This document shows, in pieces, positions 40,508-50,661 of a stretch of 64,000 bases of DNA. The notes beneath the pieces were generated by a model, which did not search any database, had not been told where the DNA came from, and saw only the letters and a program-made list of their open reading frames with translations. Each line of letters opens with the position of its first letter. Within the stretch, counting starts at the first letter, position 1. Origin of the DNA: Polyangiaceae bacterium (lineage in GTDB: Bacteria > Myxococcota_A > Polyangia > Polyangiales > Polyangiaceae); NCBI GenBank assembly GCA_020633235.1, contig JACKEA010000003.1:434001-498000 (forward strand), in the 5' to 3' direction. A program made the translations under genes and the position numbers.

Positions 40508-41644
40508 TCAAAGCACTGAGCCCGCGCGCGCCAGCGTCTCAGCGATGTCCAGCATGGCGCGGACCTCGCGGCCCAGTGCGCGCACGCTCGGGCGCCCAGC
40601 GCCGGTGTGGCCGTACAGGCCCGTGAGCAGCAGCCGCGCGGGTACGTGGGCCGAAAGCGCCCGGTAGAGCTTCTCCGCTTCGCCCCACGGAATCACGTCG
40701 TCGTCCCGCCCATGGCACACCACCGCCGGACACTGAAGGCGCGGGATCGCGGGCGCGGGATCCGCGAAGCGGAGCGCGTCCCCCGCGCGATCCAGCGCGC
40801 GGCCGAGCAGGCTCTCGGCGCCGGGCACCACGCCGGTGCCGATCAGGAACAGCTCGCGCTGCTCGGCGGGCACTCGTGGCGCGAGCTCTCGAGCGAAGGG
40901 CTCGAGGCGCCCCGGCACCTTCAGCTCCATGCGCCCCCAGGTCCGGTACACCATCTCGCGCCAGGCAGCCTCGAGGTCCGTCGTGTCGCCGGTCACGTCT
41001 TCGAGCCAGGGCAGCATGTTGAGGAACAGCGCGGGTTGGTTCAACGGATCGCGAGCCAGCCGAACGTCACCGTCGGGATGCCGCATGATGCCGTCGACGC
41101 AGAAGCGGATTGCGCTCTCGAATTCGGCGTAGCCGCCGAAGGTGATCACGGCGCGCGCCGCCGGACCGAGTCGCGCCGCCACCTCCAGCGCCGGCCAGGA
41201 GCCGAAGGAAATGCTGAACAACGTGATGCGCTCGTCCGCGGGCAGCCGCTCGAGCAACGCGCGGGCCACGACCTCCAAGTCGTCGGGCGCGGAGGGCTCC
41301 ACGATCAAGTCGACATATGAAGGGAGGAATGGCGTGACGACGCAAAAGCCCGCAGCCGCGAGCACGCGGCAGAAGCGGTCGAGGCGCGGGTCGTCCGGTC
41401 CGTCGAAGTGGAGCCCCGGCGCCACCAGGTACGTCCCCGCCACCGGCCGCGTCGGCCGGTACACGTAGGCCTCCAGTCGCCCGCGCTCGCCCCGGCCACG
41501 GCGCGGCCGCACGCCATTCGCGCGTCGCCCGGCGGGGGCTCCGTCGCGCACGACCCAGGTCTGCCGCACGACCCCCGGCGGCAGCTGCTGTCCCGCCCAC
41601 GGCCCGAGCCAGCGAAGCAGGCGGAAGAACGAGCCATCCGGCAT
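40508..41644 (-). CDS. Alpha/beta hydrolase
   Basis: A 378-residue hydrolase. The nucleophile elbow is FSISFGSWPAL (Ser-x-Ser-x-Gly form), the acid lies in CHGRDDDVIPWGEA and the His in LYGHTGAGR, in the expected order. The N-terminal 55 residues are extra. Activity is probably an esterase or lipase; no signal peptide is evident. It is divergent from the VWA gene cluster. Confidence 0.85.
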   Translation of the reverse strand: MPDGSFFRLLRWLGPWAGQQLPPGVVRQTWVVRDGAPAGRRANGVRPRRGRGERGRLEAYVYRPTRPVAGTYLVAPGLHFDGPDDPRLDRFCRVLAAAGFCVVTPFLPSYVDLIVEPSAPDDLEVVARALLERLPADERITLFSISFGSWPALEVAARLGPAARAVITFGGYAEFESAIRFCVDGIMRHPDGDVRLARDPLNQPALFLNMLPWLEDVTGDTTDLEAAWREMVYRTWGRMELKVPGRLEPFARELAPRVPAEQRELFLIGTGVVPGAESLLGRALDRAGDALRFADPAPAIPRLQCPAVVCHGRDDDVIPWGEAEKLYRALSAHVPARLLLTGLYGHTGAGRPSVRALGREVRAMLDIAETLARAGSVL

Positions 41645-41769
41645 GGACGAGACAGATATCAGATCTTTTCCGAGAGCCGCCCGTAGCAGGCAGAAGGCAA
41701 GAAACGATCACTGCGGGAGGCCCCAAGGAGTGGGCGGGCGCCCGCGTCAGATGAGCTTCGGAGGCGACG

Positions 41770-43194
41770 ATGGTGTCGGTACGTCGTTGGCTGAGCTCCG
41801 CACGTGCGCGTCGCGGGGTGGCAGCTGCGGTTGTGGTGTTGGCGACGGGGGGTCTGGTGCTGGCGCGCTCACCGGGGGGAGGACAAGCGCTCACCTTTGG
41901 TACCGCCGTGGGCAAGAACGCTTCCAGCTTCTCCGGACCGGGAGCCAGTGGAACGCTGGCCCTGAGTCAGACCCGGGTGCTCACCGGCGGCCAGTCGCTG
42001 TACGCCGAGCTCAAGATCCGCGGCGACGACGAAGAGCGTGCCCGAGAGCGCGCGCCCATCTCGCTGGCCATCGTGTTCGACACCTCGGGCTCCATGAGTG
42101 GCGACAAGATCGAAACGTCCAAGCGCAGCGTCGTGTCTCTCTTGCGTCAAATGCGTGCGGACGACGAGGTCGCCTTCGTGCGCTACGACGACCACTCCGA
42201 GGTGCTGCAACCGCTGGCGCGCGTGGGCGACGTGCGGGAAGAGCTCACACGTCGCGTGCAATCCCTGGAAGCCGGCGGCGGCACCAACATCCCGCCGGCC
42301 CTCGAGCGCGGTCTCAGCGCGGTGAGCGATGCCAGCGGCGGTCGCGTGCGCCGCGTGGTGCTGGTGAGCGACGGGCTCGACTCCACGCGCGATCAGGCGG
42401 AGCGCTTGGCGCGCTCGGCCCTGGACCGGCGCGTCACCATCTCGGCGCTCGGCATCGGCCTCGACTTCGACGAGAGCTACATGTCCGCCGTGGCCAACGC
42501 GGGCCGCGGCAACTTCGGCTTCGTGCGCGACGGCACGGCCCTGGCATCCTTCCTGCACAAGGAGCTGGAAGAAACCGCCAGCACGGTCGTGGAAGACGCT
42601 CGCGCCACGCTGACGCTGCCCCGCGGCATGCGCTTCGTGCAAGCCATTGGCGCCGAGACCCGCCACGCCGACGATGGCGAGGTCGAGCTGGCCCTGGGCT
42701 CGCTCTTTGCCGGGGACGAGCGCCGCATCATCGTCGAGCTGTCGACCGACGCGGAGCAGGGCGAGAGCCTCGCGCTCGGCGCCACCGTCTCCTGGCAGAA
42801 GGTCGGCGGCAGCCACACCCGCGCCAAGCTCGCGGCGCTCTCGGTGGTGGGCGACTCGCAAAAGAGCGCCGTGGCGGAGAGCCGCGATCCCGCCGTGTAT
42901 GCCAGCGCCGTGAGCGCCCTGGCCAGCGTGCGGCAGCTCGCCGCCGCCGAAAGCTTCGCCCACGGAGACGAGGGCAAGGCTCAGGAGCTCCTCGACCAGA
43001 ACATGGCGGCGCTCAGCGCGGCGGAGGCCGAAGCACCTGCGGAGGTCGCCGCCCAGCTCGCCCGTCAGCGTGCCGACGTGAGCGCCGCCAAGTCTGGCTT
43101 CCGCGCCGCCAAGCCCGGCAGCCCCAAGGCCAAGGCGCTCACCAAAGCCGCGACGGAAAAGAACAACAACAATCTCTCGCGCTCGGCGTTCTGA
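41770..43194 (+). CDS. VWA-domain protein with N-terminal membrane segment
   Basis: A 474-residue protein with one membrane helix (about 15-33) and a von Willebrand A domain. The MIDAS motif is complete: DTSGS (104-108), the Thr in GGGTN, and Asp in LVSDGLDS. The region after the VWA domain is beta-rich, then helical with many Ala/Glu (about 360-460). Such proteins bind ligands through metal, often in envelope assemblies. It is followed within 11 bases by two membrane protein genes. Confidence 0.88.
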   Translation: MVSVRRWLSSARARRGVAAAVVVLATGGLVLARSPGGGQALTFGTAVGKNASSFSGPGASGTLALSQTRVLTGGQSLYAELKIRGDDEERARERAPISLAIVFDTSGSMSGDKIETSKRSVVSLLRQMRADDEVAFVRYDDHSEVLQPLARVGDVREELTRRVQSLEAGGGTNIPPALERGLSAVSDASGGRVRRVVLVSDGLDSTRDQAERLARSALDRRVTISALGIGLDFDESYMSAVANAGRGNFGFVRDGTALASFLHKELEETASTVVEDARATLTLPRGMRFVQAIGAETRHADDGEVELALGSLFAGDERRIIVELSTDAEQGESLALGATVSWQKVGGSHTRAKLAALSVVGDSQKSAVAESRDPAVYASAVSALASVRQLAAAESFAHGDEGKAQELLDQNMAALSAAEAEAPAEVAAQLARQRADVSAAKSGFRAAKPGSPKAKALTKAATEKNNNNLSRSAF

Positions 43195-43205
43195 CGGAGA
43201 CGAAC

Positions 43206-44039
43206 ATGAAGGCACTGACGAGCATCGTGGCGGGCGGCATCGTGTTCGGGGTCCTGCCCTTGACCACACGTCTCTCGAGCGTTGCGGCCGCCACGCTGCT
43301 GGTCGCCCTGGGTGTGCTCTTGGCGCTGGCGGCGAGCGCCACGCCGAGCGCCCTCGCCGTCGCCGCCGGAGCCCTCGGCGCCTACGGCGGCGGGGTGCTG
43401 CTGGACGCCGCGCCGGCCCTCGCCGGTGCGGCGCTGGTCGGCCTCTGCTTCGCCGAGCGCAGCGTGCGCGTCCGGGAGCGCAACGCGCGCATCGTGCACG
43501 TGGTGCTGGCCCTCGCCGGGGGCGCTCTCGCCGGCTACGTGAGCACGCGCTACGCCCTGGCAGAGCCGATGGTACGCGCCGTGGTGATCGTGATCGCGGC
43601 GGTACTGGCGTCCGCGCCGCTGCTCGTCCCGGCCGACGATCCCATCGCCTTCGCCCTCGACGACATCGCTCGAGATCTCGACGGCACTGTCGCAGACGAC
43701 CTGCGCGCGGGCGCGGACCTGCGGCGCAGCGTCGACGAATCCTTGCTCGATCCCGACAGCGCCAAGAGCGCGCGCCGCGCATGGAAGAGCCTGCTCTCGC
43801 TGGCGCGAGCCCGCGCGCGGCTGAGCCGAACCCCCGGGCGGCGCGTACAAGACGCCGTGGAGCGCCGCGTCGACGAGCGCATCCACGCCCACGTGGACGG
43901 CCTCACTCGCATGTACGTGGCGGCGGACGCCGCGAATGCTGCTACCCTGAGCTTGGACGATGGCGCCCTGTCGAACGTGGACGCCGCCGGGAGCTCCATG
44001 GACGAAGTCAGCAAAGCCATCGTGGACGAGGTCGCCTGA
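43206..44039 (+). CDS. Polytopic membrane protein with helical tail
   Basis: A 277-residue protein: about five or six Ala/Val-rich helices in residues 1-145, then a hydrophilic helical domain (DDIARDLDGTVADDLRAGAD, LARARARLSRTPGRRVQDAV). No family recognised. ATG 43206 follows GGAG. One base separates its stop from the next gene (TGA-C-ATG), so VWA, this and the next protein likely form one unit. Confidence 0.72.
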   Translation: MKALTSIVAGGIVFGVLPLTTRLSSVAAATLLVALGVLLALAASATPSALAVAAGALGAYGGGVLLDAAPALAGAALVGLCFAERSVRVRERNARIVHVVLALAGGALAGYVSTRYALAEPMVRAVVIVIAAVLASAPLLVPADDPIAFALDDIARDLDGTVADDLRAGADLRRSVDESLLDPDSAKSARRAWKSLLSLARARARLSRTPGRRVQDAVERRVDERIHAHVDGLTRMYVAADAANAATLSLDDGALSNVDAAGSSMDEVSKAIVDEVA

Positions 44040-44040
44040 C

Positions 44041-44469
44041 ATGGGTCTCCGTCGCTACGGGATCGAACGACTCGGACGCTGGCTGTGGCCCGCGAGCTTG
44101 GGGCCGATGCTCGGCGCTTGGCTCCTGGCCTGGGCGCGCACCGCTCACGGCGGCGGCGGCGGCTGGTCGCTCTTCGGTTGGTTGGCTCTCGGCAGCGCCG
44201 TGGCCGGCGCCCTCACCGTGTCGCTCGTCGCCGTGGATTTCCTGCTGCTCCTGTTCCGGCTACGCACGCCGCCCACGGGGCGCCGCGGCTGGCTCTCGTC
44301 CGCGGCCGCGCCGCTGCCCTTCGCGCTCCTGTGGCAGTGGTTCCATCCGCCACTCTTGAGCTCCCCCGCCCGCCACGTGATCACCCTGGCAGCGCTGCTC
44401 CTGTCCACGGCCCTCATCGTGCGCCTCGTCGCGAGCCCAAAACCGGGCCGCGGCATCCGCTTCGGCTGA
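44041..44469 (+). CDS. Small membrane protein, unknown function
   Basis: A 142-residue protein with four predicted helices (about 17-33, 43-73, 88-100 and 108-128). No family recognised. Third gene of the VWA cluster by its one-base spacing. Confidence 0.7.
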   Translation: MGLRRYGIERLGRWLWPASLGPMLGAWLLAWARTAHGGGGGWSLFGWLALGSAVAGALTVSLVAVDFLLLLFRLRTPPTGRRGWLSSAAAPLPFALLWQWFHPPLLSSPARHVITLAALLLSTALIVRLVASPKPGRGIRFG

Positions 44470-44491
44470 GCCTGCCTCCGTTTCCGAGGTC

Positions 44492-44512
44492 TTGTCGGTC
44501 CGCCGCGGAACC
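44492..44512 (+). repeat. Dispersed motif, copy identical to 9864
   Basis: TTGTCGGTCCGCCGCGGAAC plus one C, in the 151-base gap before the sigma factor gene. It matches copy 1 over all 21 bases. Confidence 0.7.
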
Positions 44513-44620
44513 TCGCGCCCCGGACGACCGGCCCGACGAAAGAAGCTCTGTTAACGGTCGGCGCGGCACGCCCGTCTCAGGGGTATCGCGTCCCTCGCCT
44601 TCCCCCGAGACTACGCCGTC

Positions 44621-45136
44621 GTGCCCCCGAAGCCCCGCTCCGACGACGGACCCCTGGTGCGTGCCGCCCGCGGCGGAGACGGCGTCGCCTTCGGTCGGCT
44701 CTTCGAGCGCTACGTGAACTTGGTGCACGGCGTACTGCTGTCACGGGTGAACGCAGCAGACGCGGACGACCTGACGCAGGAGGTGTTCCTTGTCGCCTAC
44801 CAGAAGCTTTCCACGCTGGCGGAGCCCGACGCCTTCGGCGGCTGGCTCTTGGCCATCGCCCGAAATCGCGCGACGGATCTGATGCGCAAACGCGTGGATG
44901 AGCACGCGCTGCCCGAAGTGCCGGTCAGCGATCCGCGGCGCGCCGAAGCGGAGCAGGTGCTGGCCGTCATCCGCACGCTGCCGGAGGCGTATCGCGAGCC
45001 CCTGGTGCTGCGCTTGGTGGAGGGCATGACGGGGCCGGAAATCGCCGCGCGCACCGGCCTCAAACCAGAGTCCGTGCGGGTGAACCTGCACCGCGGGCTG
45101 GGCCTGCTCCGAGAAAGGATGGGGAGCGATGAGTGA
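44621..45136 (+). CDS. ECF-type RNA polymerase sigma factor
   Basis: A 171-residue sigma-70 family protein containing only regions 2 and 4. Region 2 has FERYVNLVHGVLLSRV and DADDLTQEVFLVAYQKL with GWLLAIARNRATDLMRKR; region 4 has TLPEAYREPLVLRLVEGMT and EIAARTGLKPESVRVNLHRG. GTG 44621 is the chosen start. The last eight bases overlap the next gene, which encodes a probable membrane anti-sigma factor. Target promoters are unknown. Confidence 0.93.
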   Translation: MPPKPRSDDGPLVRAARGGDGVAFGRLFERYVNLVHGVLLSRVNAADADDLTQEVFLVAYQKLSTLAEPDAFGGWLLAIARNRATDLMRKRVDEHALPEVPVSDPRRAEAEQVLAVIRTLPEAYREPLVLRLVEGMTGPEIAARTGLKPESVRVNLHRGLGLLRERMGSDE

Positions 45137-45911
45137 CGACTACCTGTGGGACGGCAGCGGCGAAGTCGATCCCGTGGTCGCGGAGCTGGAGCACAAGCTC
45201 GAGGTGCTGCGCTTCTCCGGCGCGGTGCCACCGCTGCCTTCGGCCCGAGCTCGCTGGCCCTGGGTCGCCGGAGTGGCAGCGGCCGCGGGGGTCGCCGGCC
45301 TCGTTGCATCGACATGGATGACTCGGCAAACACAGATAGCCCAGGAGCCGACGCAATCGTCCAGCCAACCTGCAGCGCCAACGCTGAAGGATCCGTTTCC
45401 AACGGCAACCAGCAGCGCCGCACCAAAGAGCGAAGTCGTCGATCCGTTTCGCGACGAGCCCAAGCCTCGACCGAAGCCAAGCGCCGTGGTCGACCCCTTC
45501 AAGGGCAAGCCTGCGGCCAGTGCGTCTCGGGGCGAGGTGCTCGACCCGTTCGCCGGCCCGCGTCCCGCTACCGCCGCGGGGAATCCATCCGTCAAGCCCA
45601 CTGCTTCTGGTGGCACGGTCATCGATCCATGGCGCCAGAAGCGACTGAGCCCGAGCGCGATCAGGAACACCGTCGTCCGGCAGCAGGGTGCGCTGGCAGC
45701 AGCGTGCTGGCATCCGCAAGCGCCCGCAACGGTCCGCGTCACCCTCACGATGCGAATCGCGCCGTCGGGTCGCGTGACGAGCGCGAGCGCGCCGGACCCC
45801 AAGGGCTACCCCGGTCTCGGAGCCTGTATCGCTCGACAGGCGAAGGGCCTGACTTTTCCAGCTACGGACGCGGGCGGGATGGTGCATGTACCGCTGGTAT
45901 TCTCGCGTTAG
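45129..45911 (+). CDS. Probable anti-sigma factor with 17-residue DPF repeats and TonB-like domain
   Basis: A 260-residue protein: short cytoplasmic part (1-42), one membrane helix (about 43-63), a periplasmic linker, and a C-terminal domain of about 85 residues like the TonB/AgmX type (LAAACWHPQAPATVRVTLTM, LGACIARQAKGLTFP). The linker carries DPF at residues 88, 105, 122 and 139, an exact 17-residue period, then DPW at 166. Position directly after and overlapping the sigma gene suggests it holds the sigma factor, but no classical anti-sigma zinc motif is visible. Confidence 0.75.
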   Translation: MSDDYLWDGSGEVDPVVAELEHKLEVLRFSGAVPPLPSARARWPWVAGVAAAAGVAGLVASTWMTRQTQIAQEPTQSSSQPAAPTLKDPFPTATSSAAPKSEVVDPFRDEPKPRPKPSAVVDPFKGKPAASASRGEVLDPFAGPRPATAAGNPSVKPTASGGTVIDPWRQKRLSPSAIRNTVVRQQGALAAACWHPQAPATVRVTLTMRIAPSGRVTSASAPDPKGYPGLGACIARQAKGLTFPATDAGGMVHVPLVFSR

Positions 45912-45992
45912 CGCCAACTCCCCGAAATCTCCGGAAGTTTCGCTGAGATTGAAGAACTTGTGGTCTTCGCTCGTCGAACGATACTAGCGCGT

Positions 45993-46018
45993 GGGCGCCT
46001 GCCCTTTTGCGGGCGCCC
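45993..46018. terminator. GGGCGCC hairpin
   Basis: GGGCGCC (45993-45999) and GGCGCCC (46012-46018) form a 7-bp stem with a 12-base loop between the anti-sigma gene and the next gene, 21 bases before its ATG. It could end the sigma operon or act in the leader. No T-tract. Confidence 0.35.
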
Positions 46019-46039
46019 CCAAGAGTAGGGAATCGGAAG

Positions 46040-46558
46040 ATGTTGCGAACGATCGCGATCGGCATGCTGGCGGTTGGCCCCGCACTGGTGCTCGGACGCA
46101 CGGCCACGCCCATCACACCGCAGGAACCACCGAGCTCGCTCGATCCCGGTGGCGGGGAAATCACCTTCACTCACGTACGCAATCGCGTCATCGCCTGCAC
46201 GGCGAAAGGCGCCACCGCGTGCATCGCACAGAAGGAAGCCGCGGATGCGCGGACGGAGATCCACCTTTCTCCGGTGGCGAGCCCCCGCATCGCGGGGGAA
46301 GACCAGCGAGTGCCCGTCGACGTCAGCCTTTCTTCTGTCGGTGGAACACCCGCCACGGTCAAGCTAGGCGCCGGGACCTGGAGCCTGGAGTGGCGGGAAG
46401 CCAATCGTCACGCGAAGTTCGAGGTCATGGACGGCGATGCGGTCGCAATTCGCCTTTCCACACAGAACGGAACCTGCACGAAGGCCAAGCATGAGTGCGT
46501 GCTCAAATCGACGGCCACCGAGCGCCGCATCGAGCTCCCCAAAGAGCGGCAGCGGTAG
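46040..46558 (+). CDS. Exported protein, unknown function
   Basis: A 172-residue protein with a weak signal peptide (LRTIAIGMLAVGPALVLG) and a beta-rich domain. Four cysteines (VIACTAKGATACIAQ, NGTCTKAKHECVL) probably make two disulfides. No family recognised. ATG 46040 follows a GGAAG element. Confidence 0.68.
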   Translation: MLRTIAIGMLAVGPALVLGRTATPITPQEPPSSLDPGGGEITFTHVRNRVIACTAKGATACIAQKEAADARTEIHLSPVASPRIAGEDQRVPVDVSLSSVGGTPATVKLGAGTWSLEWREANRHAKFEVMDGDAVAIRLSTQNGTCTKAKHECVLKSTATERRIELPKERQR

Positions 46559-46606
46559 ACGGACCCCCTTGACGCCGGCTCGCGAACTACGGAGGGTCCG
46601 CGCCCC

Positions 46607-47557
46607 ATGAGGCGGAACGGATGGATCGCGGTCGTCGCCAGCGTGAGCTTGGCGACTTGGGCTTTGACGGCATGCTCGGCGAGTGACGGCGGCGGCGGCT
46701 CTGGTGGTGGCACCAGCACTGGCGGCACCGGCGCAGCGGACGGTGGTGGCGCAACGGGCGGAACCGGTGCCACCGGTGGCAGCGGCGCAACTGGCGGCAC
46801 GGGCGCGACGGGTGGCGGCGGAACGGGCGGGACCGGGGGTATGGCCGGCATGGCAGGAATGGCCGGCATGGCGGGAATGGCCGGAGCGGGCGGCGGCGGG
46901 CCGACGGTGTCGGTGTCCGGCCGTTGCCTCGAGCTGCTCACCCTCACCACCAACCCCACGCCCATCCCGGGCTTCAAGGTGTGCCTGTATCAGAAGCCCG
47001 CCGTGCCCTGCGTGACGAGCGACAGCAACGGTCTGTTCTCCTTGGTGGGCGTGCCCGCCAACTCGGAAGTGCTGCTCGAGTTCACCAAGCAGGACTACCT
47101 CGCCGTGCTGCGAACCGCCACCACGGGACCCAACGGGGTGGACGTGGGGGGTGCAGGGTATCCGAAGAACAGCGAGGCGCTGCTCTTCGCCAACGCCATT
47201 GGCTCCACCATCGACATCACCAAGGGGCAGGTCTTGCTCAGCGCCTTCCAGCAGGGCAGCAGTGGCCTCGATGGGCAGGATGGAGTGACGGCCAGTCTCT
47301 CGCCTTCCAGCGGCAAGGGGCCGTTCTACCTGAGCGCCAGCAACCTGCCGGACTTGAACCTGACCCAGACGTCGACGTCGGGCTTTGGCCTGTTCAACAA
47401 CGTCGACCCCGGGACCGTCGAGATCGATCTCACGCATGGCAGCAAGAGCTGCCAGGTGCTGCCCACCGCTGCTTGGGCCGGCAGCTCGCCGAGCAAGTCC
47501 AAGGTGCCGGTGGTGGCGGGCTACCTCACCGCCGGCGCGGCCGTGGTCTGCAACTGA
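46607..47557 (+). CDS. Lipoprotein with Gly-rich linker and carboxypeptidase-regulatory-like domain
   Basis: A 316-residue lipoprotein: lipobox LTAC (Cys23), then a long Gly/Thr linker including five MAG units (about residues 80-95), then a beta domain from residue about 100. The start of that domain (SGRCLELLTLTTNPTPIPGF, VTSDSNGLFSLVGVPAN) reads as a carboxypeptidase-regulatory/Cna-B-like sandwich. Function unknown, surface-exposed by inference. Confidence 0.78.
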   Translation: MRRNGWIAVVASVSLATWALTACSASDGGGGSGGGTSTGGTGAADGGGATGGTGATGGSGATGGTGATGGGGTGGTGGMAGMAGMAGMAGMAGAGGGGPTVSVSGRCLELLTLTTNPTPIPGFKVCLYQKPAVPCVTSDSNGLFSLVGVPANSEVLLEFTKQDYLAVLRTATTGPNGVDVGGAGYPKNSEALLFANAIGSTIDITKGQVLLSAFQQGSSGLDGQDGVTASLSPSSGKGPFYLSASNLPDLNLTQTSTSGFGLFNNVDPGTVEIDLTHGSKSCQVLPTAAWAGSSPSKSKVPVVAGYLTAGAAVVCN

Positions 47558-47581
47558 CGAAAGCGCGCCATTCCTGAGCTA

Positions 47582-47624
47582 AGGGCGGGAAATTCCGAAG
47601 GATTCCCGAGGAATATTCCGCCCT
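47582..47624. terminator. Imperfect 15-bp inverted repeat
   Basis: AGGGCGGGAAATTCC (47582-47596) and GGAATATTCCGCCCT (47610-47624) pair with two mismatches around a 13-base loop. It lies just after a lipoprotein gene and before the moxR promoter, so it may be a terminator or an operator. Confidence 0.4.
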
Positions 47625-47630
47625 CCGAGA

Positions 47631-47660
47631 TTGTCTTCGCCGGGACGGTCGAGCTATAGC
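47631..47660 (+). promoter_or_regulatory. Candidate promoter of the moxR/bat operon
   Basis: TTGTCT (47631-47636) and TATAGC (47655-47660) are 18 bases apart, 34 bases before the moxR ATG. GGAG precedes that ATG, so this transcript would have a normal leader. Confidence 0.4.
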
Positions 47661-47694
47661 GAGACCGGGTATCGGGGAACCCTCGGAGCTACTC

Positions 47695-48681
<987 letters not shown>

Positions 48682-48709
48682 GGCCGAGAGAGCCGGAGCC
48701 CGAAGAAAC

Positions 48710-49591
48710 GTGATTCCGAAGGAGCTACTGAAAGCGCTTCGCAAGATCGAAATCACGACCAATCGGCTCGCGACGGAACAGCTCTCGGGCAACTACACCT
48801 CCGGATTCAAGGGTCAGGGCCTGGCGTTTCGCGAGGTCCGCCAGTACCAGGCGGGGGACGACGTTCGCAGCATCGATTGGAACGTGAGCGCGCGCATGAG
48901 CGACACCTACGTAAAGGTGTTCGTGGAAGAGCGCGAAATGACCGTGATGCTGGTGGTGGACCTGTCCGCCAGCGAGAAGTTCGGCACCAAGAACGCGAGC
49001 AAGTCCCGAGTGGCCGCCGAGGTATCGGCGCTGTGTGCCTTTTCGGCCATCAAGCACAACGACCGCGTGGGCTTGATCTTGGCGACGGACCAGATCGAAA
49101 AGATCGTGCCGCCCAAGAAAGGGCAGAAGCACGTGATGCGGGTGATCCGCGAGATCCTCGGTGCCCAGCCGGAGCGCACGGGGACGGATCTGACCATCGC
49201 GCTGGAAACGCTGTACAGCGTCGCACGGCGCCGAAGCGTCGCCTTCGTGGTGAGCGACTTCTTTGCCGATGGCTACGAGCGCGCGCTTTCCCTGGCGTCG
49301 GCGCGGCACGACGTGATCCCGTGCATGCTGGTGGATCCCCGCGACGAAGAGCTCCCGGACGTCGGACTCGCTCGCTTCGAGGACCTGGAAACCGGAGAAG
49401 ACGTGTTGGTGGACACCGGCAGCGCCAAGGTGCGCGCTTGGTATGCCCACCAGATGCGGGCGCATCGCAAGGCGCAGGTGAAGATCTTCCGCAAGCTGGG
49501 GCTGGACCACGTGGTGATCCGCACGGACCGGAGCTACGTCCGCCCGCTGCACGATCTGTTCGCGCGCCGGGCCCGGAGGGCCCACCGGTGA
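48710..49591 (+). CDS. DUF58 protein
   Basis: A 293-residue cytoplasmic protein with the DUF58 signature (LSGNYTSGFKGQGLAF, YQAGDDVRSIDWN) followed by a VWA-like fold (MLVVDLSASEKFG, in which DxSxS is present as DLSAS). DUF58 genes accompany moxR throughout bacteria. GTG 48710 is 28 bases after moxR; the stop overlaps the next GTG by four bases. Confidence 0.92.
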   Translation: MIPKELLKALRKIEITTNRLATEQLSGNYTSGFKGQGLAFREVRQYQAGDDVRSIDWNVSARMSDTYVKVFVEEREMTVMLVVDLSASEKFGTKNASKSRVAAEVSALCAFSAIKHNDRVGLILATDQIEKIVPPKKGQKHVMRVIREILGAQPERTGTDLTIALETLYSVARRRSVAFVVSDFFADGYERALSLASARHDVIPCMLVDPRDEELPDVGLARFEDLETGEDVLVDTGSAKVRAWYAHQMRAHRKAQVKIFRKLGLDHVVIRTDRSYVRPLHDLFARRARRAHR

Positions 49592-50661
49592 GGCGCGCGG
49601 GGCTCCTCGCCGTGGCGCTGCTCGGCTTTGCGAGCGTGGCGCGGGCAGATGGCGGTGCGCCGGACGCCGGTCCCGGGAACGTGGAGCACCCGAGCTGCGT
49701 GGAGCACCTTCCGTCGGGAAAGAACCGCCCCAAGATGACGGAGAAGTTCCCGGACCACGCCCTGTCAGGACACGCGGTTCCGTTGGTCGTGGAAGTGGAG
49801 CACGGCAAGGGCGAGACGGTGCTGCCCCATGGCTTCCGGCTGCACGAGGGTGGCGACGACGAGCGAGCGCTCGCGGGCGCCGGCTTCGCGCTTCCCGATC
49901 CGGACGGCGGCGCCGGACCGAGCGTGGCGGTGAAGACCGACGGCGAGCGCGCCACCACCACGGTGACCCTCAACCTGGTGCCCTTGCCGCGTAAGCCGGG
50001 GCGCAACGACATGACGCTGCCGCCGCTGCCCGTTTCCATCGCCCGAGCGAGCGGTGAGCTGGTGACGGTGTGCACGAAGCCCCACGAGATCCGTGTCGAG
50101 GATCCGATCGCCAACACGCCGGACCCCAAGCCCAAGCCGAACCCTGACGCCCGTCGGCAGCGGGAAGTTTGGACGCTGGCGCGAGACCTCACCATCGCCA
50201 CGCTCATCGCGCTGGCCGTCGGCGCCCTGGTCGCGTGGCTCATCGGGCGCTTCTTGCGGCGAGAAAAGCCGCTGCCGCCACCACCACCGCCACGCGACCC
50301 GTGGGTGGTGGCGATGGAGGAATTGCACGATCTACGGCACGCCGGCCTGATCGAGCGCGAGCGCTTCGTCGAGCACTACGACCGAGTCTCGCACATCGTG
50401 CGCAAGTACCTTGGAGATCGCTACCGCTACGACGGGCTGGAGAGCACTACTCGGGAGTCGCTCTCGGTATTGCGCCGCGTGGTTCCACCCATCACGGTGC
50501 TGGAAGAGATTGAAGCCTTCATGCGCCACGCGGATCTCGTGAAGTTCGCGCGGCTCACGCCCAGCGCGGACGAGTGCGAGACCGCGCTTTCCCGGGGCGA
50601 GGAAATCGTGTCCCGCACGATCCCCCCGATGGCCGTGCCCAAGCCTGGAGCGCCATCGTGA
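49588..50661 (+). CDS. Bat-operon membrane protein (DUF4381-like region)
   Basis: A 357-residue protein with signal peptide (LLAVALLGFASVARA), a beta-sandwich periplasmic part to about residue 185, a membrane helix (about 203-225) and a cytoplasmic helical tail (DPWVVAMEELHDLRHAGLIE, YDRVSHIVRKYLGDRY) typical of proteins between DUF58 and batA. GTG start fixed by the GTGA overlap with the DUF58 gene; the next gene overlaps likewise. Confidence 0.8.
   Translation: MRRAGLLAVALLGFASVARADGGAPDAGPGNVEHPSCVEHLPSGKNRPKMTEKFPDHALSGHAVPLVVEVEHGKGETVLPHGFRLHEGGDDERALAGAGFALPDPDGGAGPSVAVKTDGERATTTVTLNLVPLPRKPGRNDMTLPPLPVSIARASGELVTVCTKPHEIRVEDPIANTPDPKPKPNPDARRQREVWTLARDLTIATLIALAVGALVAWLIGRFLRREKPLPPPPPPRDPWVVAMEELHDLRHAGLIERERFVEHYDRVSHIVRKYLGDRYRYDGLESTTRESLSVLRRVVPPITVLEEIEAFMRHADLVKFARLTPSADECETALSRGEEIVSRTIPPMAVPKPGAPS

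Noticed and set aside
46840..46885. Repeated MAG units as a possible peptide precursor
   Set aside because: They sit within the Gly-rich linker of a lipoprotein and have no modifying enzyme nearby.
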